A stretch of 64,000 bases of DNA from Nitrosarchaeum sp. Its GTDB lineage: Archaea > Thermoproteota > Nitrososphaeria > Nitrososphaerales > Nitrosopumilaceae. The DNA lies in NCBI GenBank assembly GCA_023265135.1, contig JAHFUM010000001.1, positions 155,632 through 219,631 on the forward strand, read 5' to 3'. Position numbers and translations under genes: made by a program. Below, one piece after another: positions 55,627-63,224 of the stretch (the first letter of the stretch is position 1; each line of letters starts with the position of its first letter). Under the pieces are notes generated by a model, which saw only the letters and a list, made by a program, of their open reading frames with translations, searched no databases and was not told the origin of the DNA.

Positions 55627-55982
55627 GATTTGAAACCTCTTTCTTTTGATTTGTTTATTGCCTCATCCATTTTTTCATCCAAATTTCCGTTGACCAATCC
55701 AGAAAATCCAAAGACAATTCTTTTTCCGGCATATTCTACTAGTTCTACTTCTCTAGAATCACCTGGCTCAAATCTAACAGATGTACCTGCAGGAATATTT
55801 AGATGGAATCCGTAGGAATTTTTTCTGGGAAAAGACAGTGCTTTGTTTACCTCAAAAAAATGAGTGTGCGATCCTACCTGTATTGGTCTATCACCAGTAC
55901 TTGTTACAAGAATTTTTACAGTCTTCCTATTTTCATTAGCAATGATTGGTTGATCTGAAATAAAATATTCACCAGGTATCAT
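55623..55982 (-). CDS. ureB: Urease subunit beta
   Basis: A 119-residue structural subunit: MIPGEYFIS at the start, then [21 protein letters not shown] and [15 protein letters not shown], all typical UreB. The C-terminal tail contacts UreC. Four bases before it lies the ureA stop; its own end overlaps ureC by 4 bases. Confidence 0.96.
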   Translation of the reverse strand: MIPGEYFISDQPIIANENRKTVKILVTSTGDRPIQVGSHTHFFEVNKALSFPRKNSYGFHLNIPAGTSVRFEPGDSREVELVEYAGKRIVFGFSGLVNGNLDEKMDEAINKSKERGFKS

Positions 55983-55986
55983 ATCA

Positions 55987-56289
55987 TTACACTATCGGAT
56001 TATGTACTGTTACGAGTTTTGTTCCATCCTCAAATGTAGCTTCAACTTGAATTGTATGAATAAGTTCAGATACACCAGGCAATACATCGTTTCTTTTTAG
56101 TACTTTATTTCCAGAGATCATAAGATCTGAAACTGTTTTTCCATCACGTGCACCTTCAAGTATATGATCTGTAATCAATGCAACTGCTTCTGGATGATTT
56201 AATTTCAAACCTCTTTCCTTACGTCTCTGCGCCAATTGTGCCGCAACAAAAATACTGAGTTTATCAAGATCTTTAGGGGTAAACATCAT
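55987..56289 (-). CDS. ureA: Urease subunit gamma
   Basis: A 100-residue structural subunit with [40 protein letters not shown] and a C-terminal [18 protein letters not shown], all family-typical. First gene of ureABC. A TATA-like AATATATAG box about 25-30 bases before the ATG fits a leaderless start. A diverged second copy of this subunit is encoded at 59983-60372. Confidence 0.96.
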   Translation of the reverse strand: MMFTPKDLDKLSIFVAAQLAQRRKERGLKLNHPEAVALITDHILEGARDGKTVSDLMISGNKVLKRNDVLPGVSELIHTIQVEATFEDGTKLVTVHNPIV

Positions 56290-56372
56290 ACAATTGGATA
56301 TGAAATTGTTCTATATATTACTTGAAACTCATAAATGCGAAAAGATAACTTGAGGCACATAGTAGATTTACC
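56290..56372. promoter_or_regulatory. Divergent urease promoter region
   Basis: The 83 bases between ureA (minus) and ureE (plus) carry both promoters. On the minus strand a TATA-like box lies near 56311-56320, about 27 bases before ureA. On the plus strand AT-rich boxes near 56330-56340 precede the GTG start of ureE. No clear inverted repeat was found, so nitrogen control, if any, is not visible. Confidence 0.5.
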
Positions 56373-56855
56373 GTGCAAAGATCAGTATCAATTGTAGGAA
56401 ATATTTTTACTGAAAATGGATCACAGATTCTAAAGGAAAAAATATTTGAAAAATTACAAATATCACGTAATGATTTAGAGAAAAATAGACTTCGCAAAAC
56501 AACAGACAAAGGTACAGATGTTTCTATAATATTGGAACATGGTTCCAAATTACATCATGGTGATATTCTCAGTCATGATGAAAGTTTCATAGTTGTTTAT
56601 CAGACTCCAGAGAAAGTTATCACAGTAAAAATAAAAGATGATTCTTTTGAATTGACGGTATTACTGGGTCATATAATTGGAAATAGACACAGACCTATTT
56701 CACTAGAAGGTAGAACTGTGACATTTCCTATACAAGCAGAATCAGAATTAGAAATTTTTCAAAGATTATTCAGTCCCATGATAGGAAAAATAGAGATTGG
56801 TATTGAAGAGAAAATCTACTTGCCAGACGAGAGGATGAATGTTCATGAGCATTAA
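56373..56855 (+). CDS. ureE: Urease accessory protein UreE
   Basis: A 160-residue nickel chaperone that hands nickel to UreG/apo-urease. N-terminal domain with LEHGSKLHHGDIL and C-terminal metal domain with LGHIIGNRHRPI (the conserved metal-binding His region). The His-rich tail seen in many bacteria is reduced to a short HEH end. Starts with GTG at 56373. Overlaps ureF by 17 bases. Confidence 0.93.
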   Translation: MQRSVSIVGNIFTENGSQILKEKIFEKLQISRNDLEKNRLRKTTDKGTDVSIILEHGSKLHHGDILSHDESFIVVYQTPEKVITVKIKDDSFELTVLLGHIIGNRHRPISLEGRTVTFPIQAESELEIFQRLFSPMIGKIEIGIEEKIYLPDERMNVHEH

Positions 56856-57543
56856 GGACATGCATCAAGATTTGGCAATGATGCAGATATCAGATTCTTT
56901 TTTTCCCACAGGACTTTATGCCAACTCAAGTGGTCTTGAAAGTATTTTTCAAAATAATAAAAAAATCACATATCTTGAAATTACAGGAATTATTGAAACG
57001 CAATTAAAACAACAGATTGGTCCTACAGACTTGATAGTGATGATAAATGCATTGAAATTTGCAAGTCAAAGACAATTTGAGAAAATATCAGAGATAGATA
57101 TGAAAATTAACTCGATGAAAAATATCAAAGAAGTAAGAGAGGCATCCAAGAGATCTGGAATTCAGTTAGCAAGATGTGTCAATGAATTTATCAATGATGA
57201 AATTCTTGAGAAATATTTGGAATTTTATAAAAAAGGAATGGTAAATGGAGCGTATTCAGTTAGCTTTGGTCTTTGTGCAAATGCCCTAGGAATTAGTCCA
57301 CAAAAAGCAGGGTTGATGTTCATGTATGGTTTCATTGTAAGTATAGTTGGTGCAGCATCAAGAATGGGAATAATTCAACATTATCAATCTCAAAAAATAA
57401 TTCATGATCTAAAACCGCTAATTATCCAAATTGTAAGTGAATATCTAGATAAATCTACAAAAGAGATTTGGCAATTTGCACCTCATTTAGAGATTTTACA
57501 AATGCATCATGAAAGAATGGATTCCAAGATGTTTATTACGTAA
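56839..57543 (+). CDS. ureF: Urease accessory protein UreF
   Basis: A 234-residue all-helical chaperone of the UreFGH complex, with QISDSFFPTGLYANSSGLES near the start (the conserved SFPxG-type N-terminus) and the YSVSFGLCANALGIS segment near residue 140. Needed for GTP-dependent nickel insertion. Overlaps ureE; ureG follows 17 bases later. Confidence 0.94.
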   Translation: MFMSIKDMHQDLAMMQISDSFFPTGLYANSSGLESIFQNNKKITYLEITGIIETQLKQQIGPTDLIVMINALKFASQRQFEKISEIDMKINSMKNIKEVREASKRSGIQLARCVNEFINDEILEKYLEFYKKGMVNGAYSVSFGLCANALGISPQKAGLMFMYGFIVSIVGAASRMGIIQHYQSQKIIHDLKPLIIQIVSEYLDKSTKEIWQFAPHLEILQMHHERMDSKMFIT

Positions 57544-57560
57544 ACAAAGGAGTTGGACAA

Positions 57561-58223
57561 ATGACTGAGAGAATACCAAGACTTGGAATTGGAGGACCTG
57601 TAGGTTCTGGTAAAAGCATGTTAATTGAGAAAATTGTTCCAGTATTGGCAGCCAAGGGATACAGCATCAGTATAATTTCAAACGATGTCATTTCAAAAGA
57701 GGATGCAGACCGTATGAGAAAGAATTTAGCGACAGATAGAGGATTATTGCCAGAAAATCTTGTCATTGGTATTGCCACTGGAGGATGTCCACACACTGCA
57801 ATTAGAGAAGATCCGTCAATTAACATATCAGTGATAGAAGAAATTGAGGAAAAACATCCTGAGTTAGATCTCATTATTATAGAAAGTGGTGGAGATAACA
57901 TTACCACCACATTTAGTCCAAGCCTTGCAGATTATGTAATTTACATAATTGATGTTGCTGGGGGAGATAAATATCCAAGAAAGGGTGGTCTTGGAATAGA
58001 AAGCTGTGACCTTCTTGTGATAAACAAAATTGATCTTGCACCTCATGTTGGAGCAGACCTTAATGTAATGGAACAAGATGCAGTGCATATTCGCAAAGAT
58101 AGACCGCATGTTTTTGTAAATTGTAAAAATAATACTGGAATAAACAAGGTAACAGAACATATAATCAGAGATCTTCTTTTTGACATTCCACCAAAAATAG
58201 CACTTTCAGATAGACAAAGGTAA
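57561..58223 (+). CDS. ureG: Urease accessory GTPase UreG
   Basis: A 220-residue SIMIBI GTPase: P-loop GGPVGSGKSM (about residues 11-20), the metal motif TGGCPHTAIRED (Cys-Pro-His nickel site), the ESGGDN switch and VINKIDLAP. The N-terminus has no His-rich stretch. A Shine-Dalgarno-like AAAGGAG (57546-57552) sits 8 bases before the ATG, as expected for an internal operon gene. Confidence 0.96.
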   Translation: MTERIPRLGIGGPVGSGKSMLIEKIVPVLAAKGYSISIISNDVISKEDADRMRKNLATDRGLLPENLVIGIATGGCPHTAIREDPSINISVIEEIEEKHPELDLIIIESGGDNITTTFSPSLADYVIYIIDVAGGDKYPRKGGLGIESCDLLVINKIDLAPHVGADLNVMEQDAVHIRKDRPHVFVNCKNNTGINKVTEHIIRDLLFDIPPKIALSDRQR

Positions 58224-58231
58224 TAGATGAA

Positions 58232-59152
58232 TTGGATTTTTCAAATAACGAAGAAGTATCATCGGAAATACTTCAGCATAATGAAGAAATAAAACAGCTT
58301 GGTGTAGGTAAATCTGGAAAAACTGGCAAGTTGAAAATAGTTTTAGATGTAGAGTCTATCTCCGGAAGAACAATAATAAAGGAAAAAGAATCGATGTTTC
58401 CACTTAGTGTTCAAAAGGAGATGTACTATGATCAGTTTCAGCCAAATATGACTCATGTCTATATTGTATCTAGCTCTGGCGGAATTGTACAGGGGGATAA
58501 ATACACGATTGATATAATTTTGGAAAAAAATGCATTGGGCCATATTACAACACAAGGAGCTACAAGAGTTTATGGTATGAATGTAAGTAATGCAATTCAA
58601 GTGATAAATGTGTCACTTGACGATGGTGCTTATCTTGAATTTATTCCAGACCAGATAATTCCCTACAAAAATTCAAGGTTCTATCAAGAGATCAACTTTA
58701 AAGTGCACAATAATGCGACAATGATTTACTCTGAGATCATAAGCCCTGGAAGAATCAGCATGGGAGAGATTTTTGATTATGAAATATGTTATCTAAGGTC
58801 AGTAGGAAAAAATCATAAAGATGAATTAAGATTCACAGATTATACTAAAATCGAGCCTAAAAAAATGAATTTACGAGATTTTGGAGTATTAGGAAAGAAA
58901 CAGATTATGGCAACTATGTATATTCTGGCAAAAAGAAATGGTGTTGAAAAAATAATTAAAACTTTGGAAAATGATGTTAAAAATTCTTCAGAAATTGAGT
59001 TTGGTTGGTCTACTATGACAAAAGAAAATGGAATATTGCTACGAATTCTTGGAGATACAACAAGAGATGTTATTAGACTAGTTTATGACATAACAAAAAT
59101 AGTTAGAAAAACAATACTCAATTCAGATTTTCATGAAATACGAAAAACGTAA
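58232..59152 (+). CDS. ureD: Urease accessory protein UreD/UreH
   Basis: A 306-residue scaffold protein that binds apo-urease and UreFG. Family-typical segments are YIVSSSGGIVQGDKYTIDI, THITTQGATRVY-like (HITTQGATRVYGM) and the central FIPDQIIPYKNSRFYQEI. The N-terminal 25 residues are polar and variable; the start may be the TTG at 58232. Last gene of the ureEFGD operon, convergent with the nickel transporter. Confidence 0.92.
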   Translation: MDFSNNEEVSSEILQHNEEIKQLGVGKSGKTGKLKIVLDVESISGRTIIKEKESMFPLSVQKEMYYDQFQPNMTHVYIVSSSGGIVQGDKYTIDIILEKNALGHITTQGATRVYGMNVSNAIQVINVSLDDGAYLEFIPDQIIPYKNSRFYQEINFKVHNNATMIYSEIISPGRISMGEIFDYEICYLRSVGKNHKDELRFTDYTKIEPKKMNLRDFGVLGKKQIMATMYILAKRNGVEKIIKTLENDVKNSSEIEFGWSTMTKENGILLRILGDTTRDVIRLVYDITKIVRKTILNSDFHEIRKT

Positions 59153-59202
59153 GTAATAACTTGTATGTTTATTCAAATGTAATGCTATAAAAATGAATTT
59201 TT

Positions 59203-59967
59203 TTAGCTAAGACTCAATCCAAAAAAATTTCCATTCATCACAATATTGTATAAAATGTCAACACCGATGATTATACTTAATGAACCAACAAAATAACGTA
59301 AAATCTTGGTGATTCGCTCAGAATAAAATGAAAGTGAAAATGGTAATCCTATAACACTACTCACTAACACCATTCCAACAATTGAACCTATTCCAAAAAC
59401 TAGGACAAATGATAAAATAGTTTGCAAGTCATGTAGTGTTGAAAGAGCTAAAACTACAAGACTTCCACTTCCAGCTAATCCGTGTATACAACCAATAATG
59501 TATGATTTGTGTCCATGACTGTGTGTTTTATCATGTGTGTGAGGATGTGCATGAATCATACCATCATCGTGAGTGTGGTGATGAATGTGTTTTTCTCCAA
59601 TTAATTTTTTGTTTCGAAATGTAAAAAATCCAAGAGCTACAAGCATTATGCCTACTCCAATCTCAAAGTTGCCCAACATTTCAATTGGAATATTCATAGA
59701 GAATACAAAAATTAACAAACTTACAAGAACCAGCGAGGAAGTATGTCCAGCTCCCCATAATGCACCTAAAATTGAGCTTTTAATAGCGCCTGAGCCAACC
59801 TTCCGAAAAAAGGATAAAGAACTTTTTTGTGTTGATTTTGAATTTTGTGTTGCTATAGCAATAACATGATCAGGCTCAAAAGCATGTAATAGACCTATTA
59901 CAAATCCAGCAACAAGTACAAAGAAAGGAGTCGCCGTTGGAAGTTGTTTGATTATCTCTTCTATCAT
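59203..59967 (-). CDS. NicO-family nickel/cobalt transporter with His-rich loop
   Basis: A 254-residue membrane protein with about six hydrophobic helices. The first helix carries HAFEPDHV (the HX4DH nickel signature), helix two has GHTSS, and a cytosolic or exterior loop (about residues 127-157) is packed with His (HHHTHDD, HAHPHTHDKTHSHGH). It imports Ni(II) for urease and possibly for the neighbouring ureohydrolase. It is the third gene of a minus-strand operon after the ureohydrolase and the UreA-like gene (15-base gap). Confidence 0.9.
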   Translation of the reverse strand: MIEEIIKQLPTATPFFVLVAGFVIGLLHAFEPDHVIAIATQNSKSTQKSSLSFFRKVGSGAIKSSILGALWGAGHTSSLVLVSLLIFVFSMNIPIEMLGNFEIGVGIMLVALGFFTFRNKKLIGEKHIHHHTHDDGMIHAHPHTHDKTHSHGHKSYIIGCIHGLAGSGSLVVLALSTLHDLQTILSFVLVFGIGSIVGMVLVSSVIGLPFSLSFYSERITKILRYFVGSLSIIIGVDILYNIVMNGNFFGLSLS

Positions 59968-59982
59968 AGTTTTACCTTTAAT

Positions 59983-60372
59983 TCAACTAGATTTTAGAAT
60001 ATAATCCGAAATTGGGATTGGAGTATTCAAAATAATAAACTTCGTGGATTCATTATCAAGCATAACCTCAAAAGACATTTTTCTCAAAGTTTCAGGAACT
60101 CCGATCATTACTTGTTCTGGATTTAAGATATGTGATGTATTTTTTTGAATTTGTTCAATTTGTTTACCATCACGAAGTTGAGAAACAATAAACTCAGAAT
60201 ATATTAGAATAGCTTCGTTGATATTGATTTTAAGATTCTTATCTAGTCTATCTTTTATCATAATTGCAGAGTTTACGAAAATTTCTTCATCTGATTTGCT
60301 AGAATATTGGTAAACTTTTGTAAAAGGAGCGGTATCAGGTTCTCCTTTTATTGTTATTTTGATGTAGATCAA
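59983..60372 (-). CDS. Diverged urease gamma (UreA-like) paralog
   Basis: A 129-residue protein. Residues about 28-120 align end to end with UreA of the same window: IFV near the start, LK-N--EA, then RDGK at 67-70, GV-E at 91-94 and a final TK----N-PI (110-119). The first 27 residues form an added β-type stretch (MIYIKITIKG). It is not a subunit copy of the main urease by sequence, as many core positions differ. Its start overlaps the end of the ureohydrolase by 4 bases (ATGA), so it is translated with that enzyme. Role unknown; docking between the ureohydrolase and urease is one idea. Confidence 0.75.
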   Translation of the reverse strand: MIYIKITIKGEPDTAPFTKVYQYSSKSDEEIFVNSAIMIKDRLDKNLKININEAILIYSEFIVSQLRDGKQIEQIQKNTSHILNPEQVMIGVPETLRKMSFEVMLDNESTKFIILNTPIPISDYILKSS

Positions 60373-61487
60373 TCTCGTTTTGGAATTTTTGCACGTGGGC
60401 CATCACTAAAGTGATATGTATTTCCAGTTCCACGATAATTATGTGGTCGTACAGGATCACCATCTTGTAAACCTCTCTTTGTAAGTGACAAACCAGCTAA
60501 TAGTTCTATAATGAGTCTTTGTCCAAGTCCAGATGTAATACCACCATTGTATGAACTGTTATCACTTACATCATAAGCAGGAGCTACCTCTACAAGATCC
60601 ATTGCAAATCTATTAGGATCAAATGATTTTGACAATAATCTTACCATTCTCATTCCTTCTCTTGAGGTAAGACCATTTGGTTCTGGTTCACCTGTACCTG
60701 GTGCATAAGAGGGATCAAAAGAATCTATATCCCAACTAAGATAAACCGCATCTGTTCCATCATTAGCTCTATCTGCAATCTCTTTAGCAATCATGTCAAT
60801 TCCCAACTCTTCAACATCTAGCATTGTAAACCATTGGAAATCTTGGTCTGCCATCCATTTATACAAATCACGTCCTGGCCAATATCCTCTTGGTCCTACC
60901 AAAGTGTAATTTTTTCCTTTCAAACAACCCATTTCCATTATTCTTCTAATATGTGCTCCATGATCATACTTGTAACCTGTAAGACCTTGCGGTGCACAAT
61001 CGGCGTGAGTGTCAAAGTGAATCATACCAATATTTTTATATTTTTTAGCAAATGCACGAACATTTGCGAATGTAATTGAGTGATCTCCACCCAACATGAC
61101 AGGGATACCTTGTTCATCAAGAACTTCCTTGACTTTTTTTGTCATTCTTTTGTGTGATTCTATTACATCACCAGGTGAAACTTGTACGTCTCCATAATCA
61201 ACAGTTCTAAAAGTTCCAAATGGATCTGCTCCTGTCTCAATATTAAATCGTTCATAGGGAGGTGATGGAATAGTAGATGCTGCACGAATTGCACGTGGGC
61301 CATAACGTGCACCAGGACGAATCGTGGTTCCAAAATCAAAAGGTTCGCCTATAATAGCAACATCAGGTTTTGCATTAATTAATTCTTGATGTGATCTTAT
61401 CCATGGTAAATGTAAGAATGTGTTGATACCAACAAATGGTGCAACATCAGCTCCATTGAAATCATCACCGTAAAATTCCATTCCCAT
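60369..61487 (-). CDS. Ureohydrolase (agmatinase/guanidinase-type arginase family)
   Basis: A 372-residue metal hydrolase that splits a guanidino compound to urea plus an amine. Metal-site motifs: GGDHSIT (about residues 126-132), HFDTHADC (about 148-155) and SWDIDSFDP (about 243-251), followed by GTGEPEPNGLT. It is about 50-70 residues longer than common agmatinases, with extra residues at both ends. Annotation as agmatinase is the default; a nickel-dependent guanidine hydrolase is a serious alternative because the operon continues with a UreA-like gene and a nickel transporter and lies beside urease. Confidence 0.85.
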   Translation of the reverse strand: MGMEFYGDDFNGADVAPFVGINTFLHLPWIRSHQELINAKPDVAIIGEPFDFGTTIRPGARYGPRAIRAASTIPSPPYERFNIETGADPFGTFRTVDYGDVQVSPGDVIESHKRMTKKVKEVLDEQGIPVMLGGDHSITFANVRAFAKKYKNIGMIHFDTHADCAPQGLTGYKYDHGAHIRRIMEMGCLKGKNYTLVGPRGYWPGRDLYKWMADQDFQWFTMLDVEELGIDMIAKEIADRANDGTDAVYLSWDIDSFDPSYAPGTGEPEPNGLTSREGMRMVRLLSKSFDPNRFAMDLVEVAPAYDVSDNSSYNGGITSGLGQRLIIELLAGLSLTKRGLQDGDPVRPHNYRGTGNTYHFSDGPRAKIPKRD

Positions 61488-61767
61488 TTTATATCCACAA
61501 ATCTATTACAATTTAATAATTAAGCATTCTAGGTAAACTACGTATTTAATTTATCAATTTGATAAATGTGATATTGAAACATAGAAGAATTAGAAAAAAT
61601 ATGCGTAAATTACGTGTTTTTAATTACATTTTATTTATCTAAAAAATTATTAAATAAAAAATCATCCATAATAAGTTAAACACAAAAATTTGATATTAAA
61701 ACAAAAATAGATTTAGGTTTAAAATAATTTTACAAAATTTTTATACATGTAGACATATTACGAATGT
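61488..61767. other. AT-rich interval upstream of the ureohydrolase operon
   Basis: 280 bases with very high A+T and no reading frame, tRNA or strong hairpin. It should contain the promoters of the ureohydrolase operon (minus) and of the small gene at 61768 (plus, with TATA-like TTTTTATACA near 61737-61746). Confidence 0.4.
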
Positions 61768-62019
61768 ATGACAAAGGTCAGTTCAAAAGAAGATATCGAA
61801 AGAGAATCTAAAAGAGTAATTTCTGCTCTGTATGGAAATGTGGGTGATTTTCGAGTCAATGAAACGTTTCAAATTCCTGAAAAAGGACCAAGAGAGGCAT
61901 GGGATGTTCAAGTTAATTTCATGAAAGATCATCTAAAATATACTGTAGATCTTGAAATACAGGAAAAAGACGGTGAAGTCACCAATGCACGATTATTAGA
62001 TACAAAGACTCCACTTTAA
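61768..62019 (+). CDS. Small conserved hypothetical protein
   Basis: An 83-residue α/β protein: a charged N-terminal helix (KEDIERESKRVISALYG), then alternating β segments (FRVNETFQI, AWDVQVNFM, YTVDLEIQE, EVTNARLL). No motif I can name. The TATA-like box about 26 bases before the ATG fits a strong leaderless promoter. Its stop overlaps the convergent triple-repeat protein gene by 4 bases. Confidence 0.65.
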   Translation: MTKVSSKEDIERESKRVISALYGNVGDFRVNETFQIPEKGPREAWDVQVNFMKDHLKYTVDLEIQEKDGEVTNARLLDTKTPL

Positions 62020-62582
62020 ATTTTTTTAGCATTTTTAAAATCTAAATTTTTCGAAAAATTTGTTAATGTTAGAATTTCGTGTGCTGTTTGAATTTTATTA
62101 AATAATTCATTAAGACACATATCGGCAAATTTTTCAAATGTAGGTATTTGATATTTCAGTTTACTATCAGTTTTAAATTTTATATACTCTTCTTGAAGCC
62201 ATTCAAAATCAGATTCTTTTAACCGAATTACATGATTTTGAGCATCAAGTTTTGATTCAAATAAATTTGCCAGAAAATAACTTGTAAATGTAGTAAAACA
62301 TTTGACATGATATTTTTGTTCATATTTTTCCTTCAACTCTTTATAATTTTCTTTTAGCCAATCATCTACATCTAATCTAATAGTAATAGAATTGTAACGT
62401 CCAGATAAATCTAATTTAATATTATGTAAGTTTACACTATAATATCCAAGTTTAACTTCATTCATCATAATTATTAGTGTACTAGGAAGAAACATCCCTG
62501 GATAAAATGTATTAGTGATGTTATGCAGTCTTGCTAGTAGATCAGGCTTTAATCCAATTGTAGAGTAACCTTTACTAGGCAA
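62016..62582 (-). CDS. Hypothetical protein with three ribbon-helix-helix-like repeats
   Basis: A 188-residue protein. Three units share a β-strand then two helices: residues about 5-42 (YSTIGLKPDLLARL), 63-110 (SITIRLDVDDWLKENY) and 116-161 (HVIRLKESDFEWLQEEY). Units two and three align clearly (I-RL---D-WL-E-Y, later KY----F--F----L--LF). The strand-helix-helix plan resembles ribbon-helix-helix DNA-binding units, here in tandem within one chain. Function is inferred only; no effector domain is visible. Confidence 0.6.
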   Translation of the reverse strand: MPSKGYSTIGLKPDLLARLHNITNTFYPGMFLPSTLIIMMNEVKLGYYSVNLHNIKLDLSGRYNSITIRLDVDDWLKENYKELKEKYEQKYHVKCFTTFTSYFLANLFESKLDAQNHVIRLKESDFEWLQEEYIKFKTDSKLKYQIPTFEKFADMCLNELFNKIQTAHEILTLTNFSKNLDFKNAKKI

Positions 62583-62902
62583 TAGATATACTTAGAGGGG
62601 AAGCTTATATAATTTGACAGAGGTAAATAAAATTATTTTTATTTAGATTTTCACTATTCTAAAAAAAGTAAAACAATTTAATTCAAATTATCTCATGATA
62701 ATTCCAGTGTTAAAAAATCAATTTTCTAGACTGTTCTATCACACTCTAAAATATAGAAAAACAATAATAAAAATACAAAATAACTTGAGAAAGATTTAAG
62801 ATTTATCAAAATTAAAACATTTTTGATGCATATGGAGTTTTAAGGTGAATTATAGGTACAAAGTTTTAGGATATGATAATAATTATTATCAATAATTAAA
62901 AA
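62583..62902. other. 320-base AT-rich interval with an 18-base palindrome
   Basis: No reading frame or tRNA recognised. Near its right end lies the perfect palindrome TGATAATA-AT-TATTATCA (62874-62891), just downstream of the stop of the small membrane protein gene. In such AT-rich DNA it may be chance, a terminator structure, or a binding site. Confidence 0.4.
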
Positions 62903-63091
62903 TTATTTCTTCTTCAAGTCTTGTATTATAAGCACAACTATCCATAATGATGCAATTACAATTGTTCCCACTCCAAGCCCCACAGTAAAGGTTTCTCCAG
63001 GTCTAATTTGAGTCAGACCAATACCTAATAAAATCAATATTACTGCAATCATGTTTTGTTTACTTGCCATTGAAAAGCATAATATTACCAA
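62903..63091 (-). CDS. Small two-helix membrane protein
   Basis: A 62-residue protein with two hydrophobic segments (about residues 10-27 and 36-56) joined by a short RPGET turn, ending in a basic LKKK tail. No recognisable family. Likely a membrane hairpin protein. Confidence 0.55.
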   Translation of the reverse strand: MVILCFSMASKQNMIAVILILLGIGLTQIRPGETFTVGLGVGTIVIASLWIVVLIIQDLKKK

Positions 63092-63224
63092 ATTAATAAA
63101 ACTTCCAAGATAATTACTGTGTATATTGATAAGGTAAAAAACTCAGAAATGTAATAATATTTTTAGTTTTGTTATCAATAGATAAGAATTAAATCTTCAA
63201 TAATCTTTACCATAACTAGTATTC

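Noticed and set aside
61768..62019. Resemblance of the small protein to gas-vesicle protein GvpO
   Set aside because: Only the β-strand spacing and a Trp position are similar; no other gvp genes are present.
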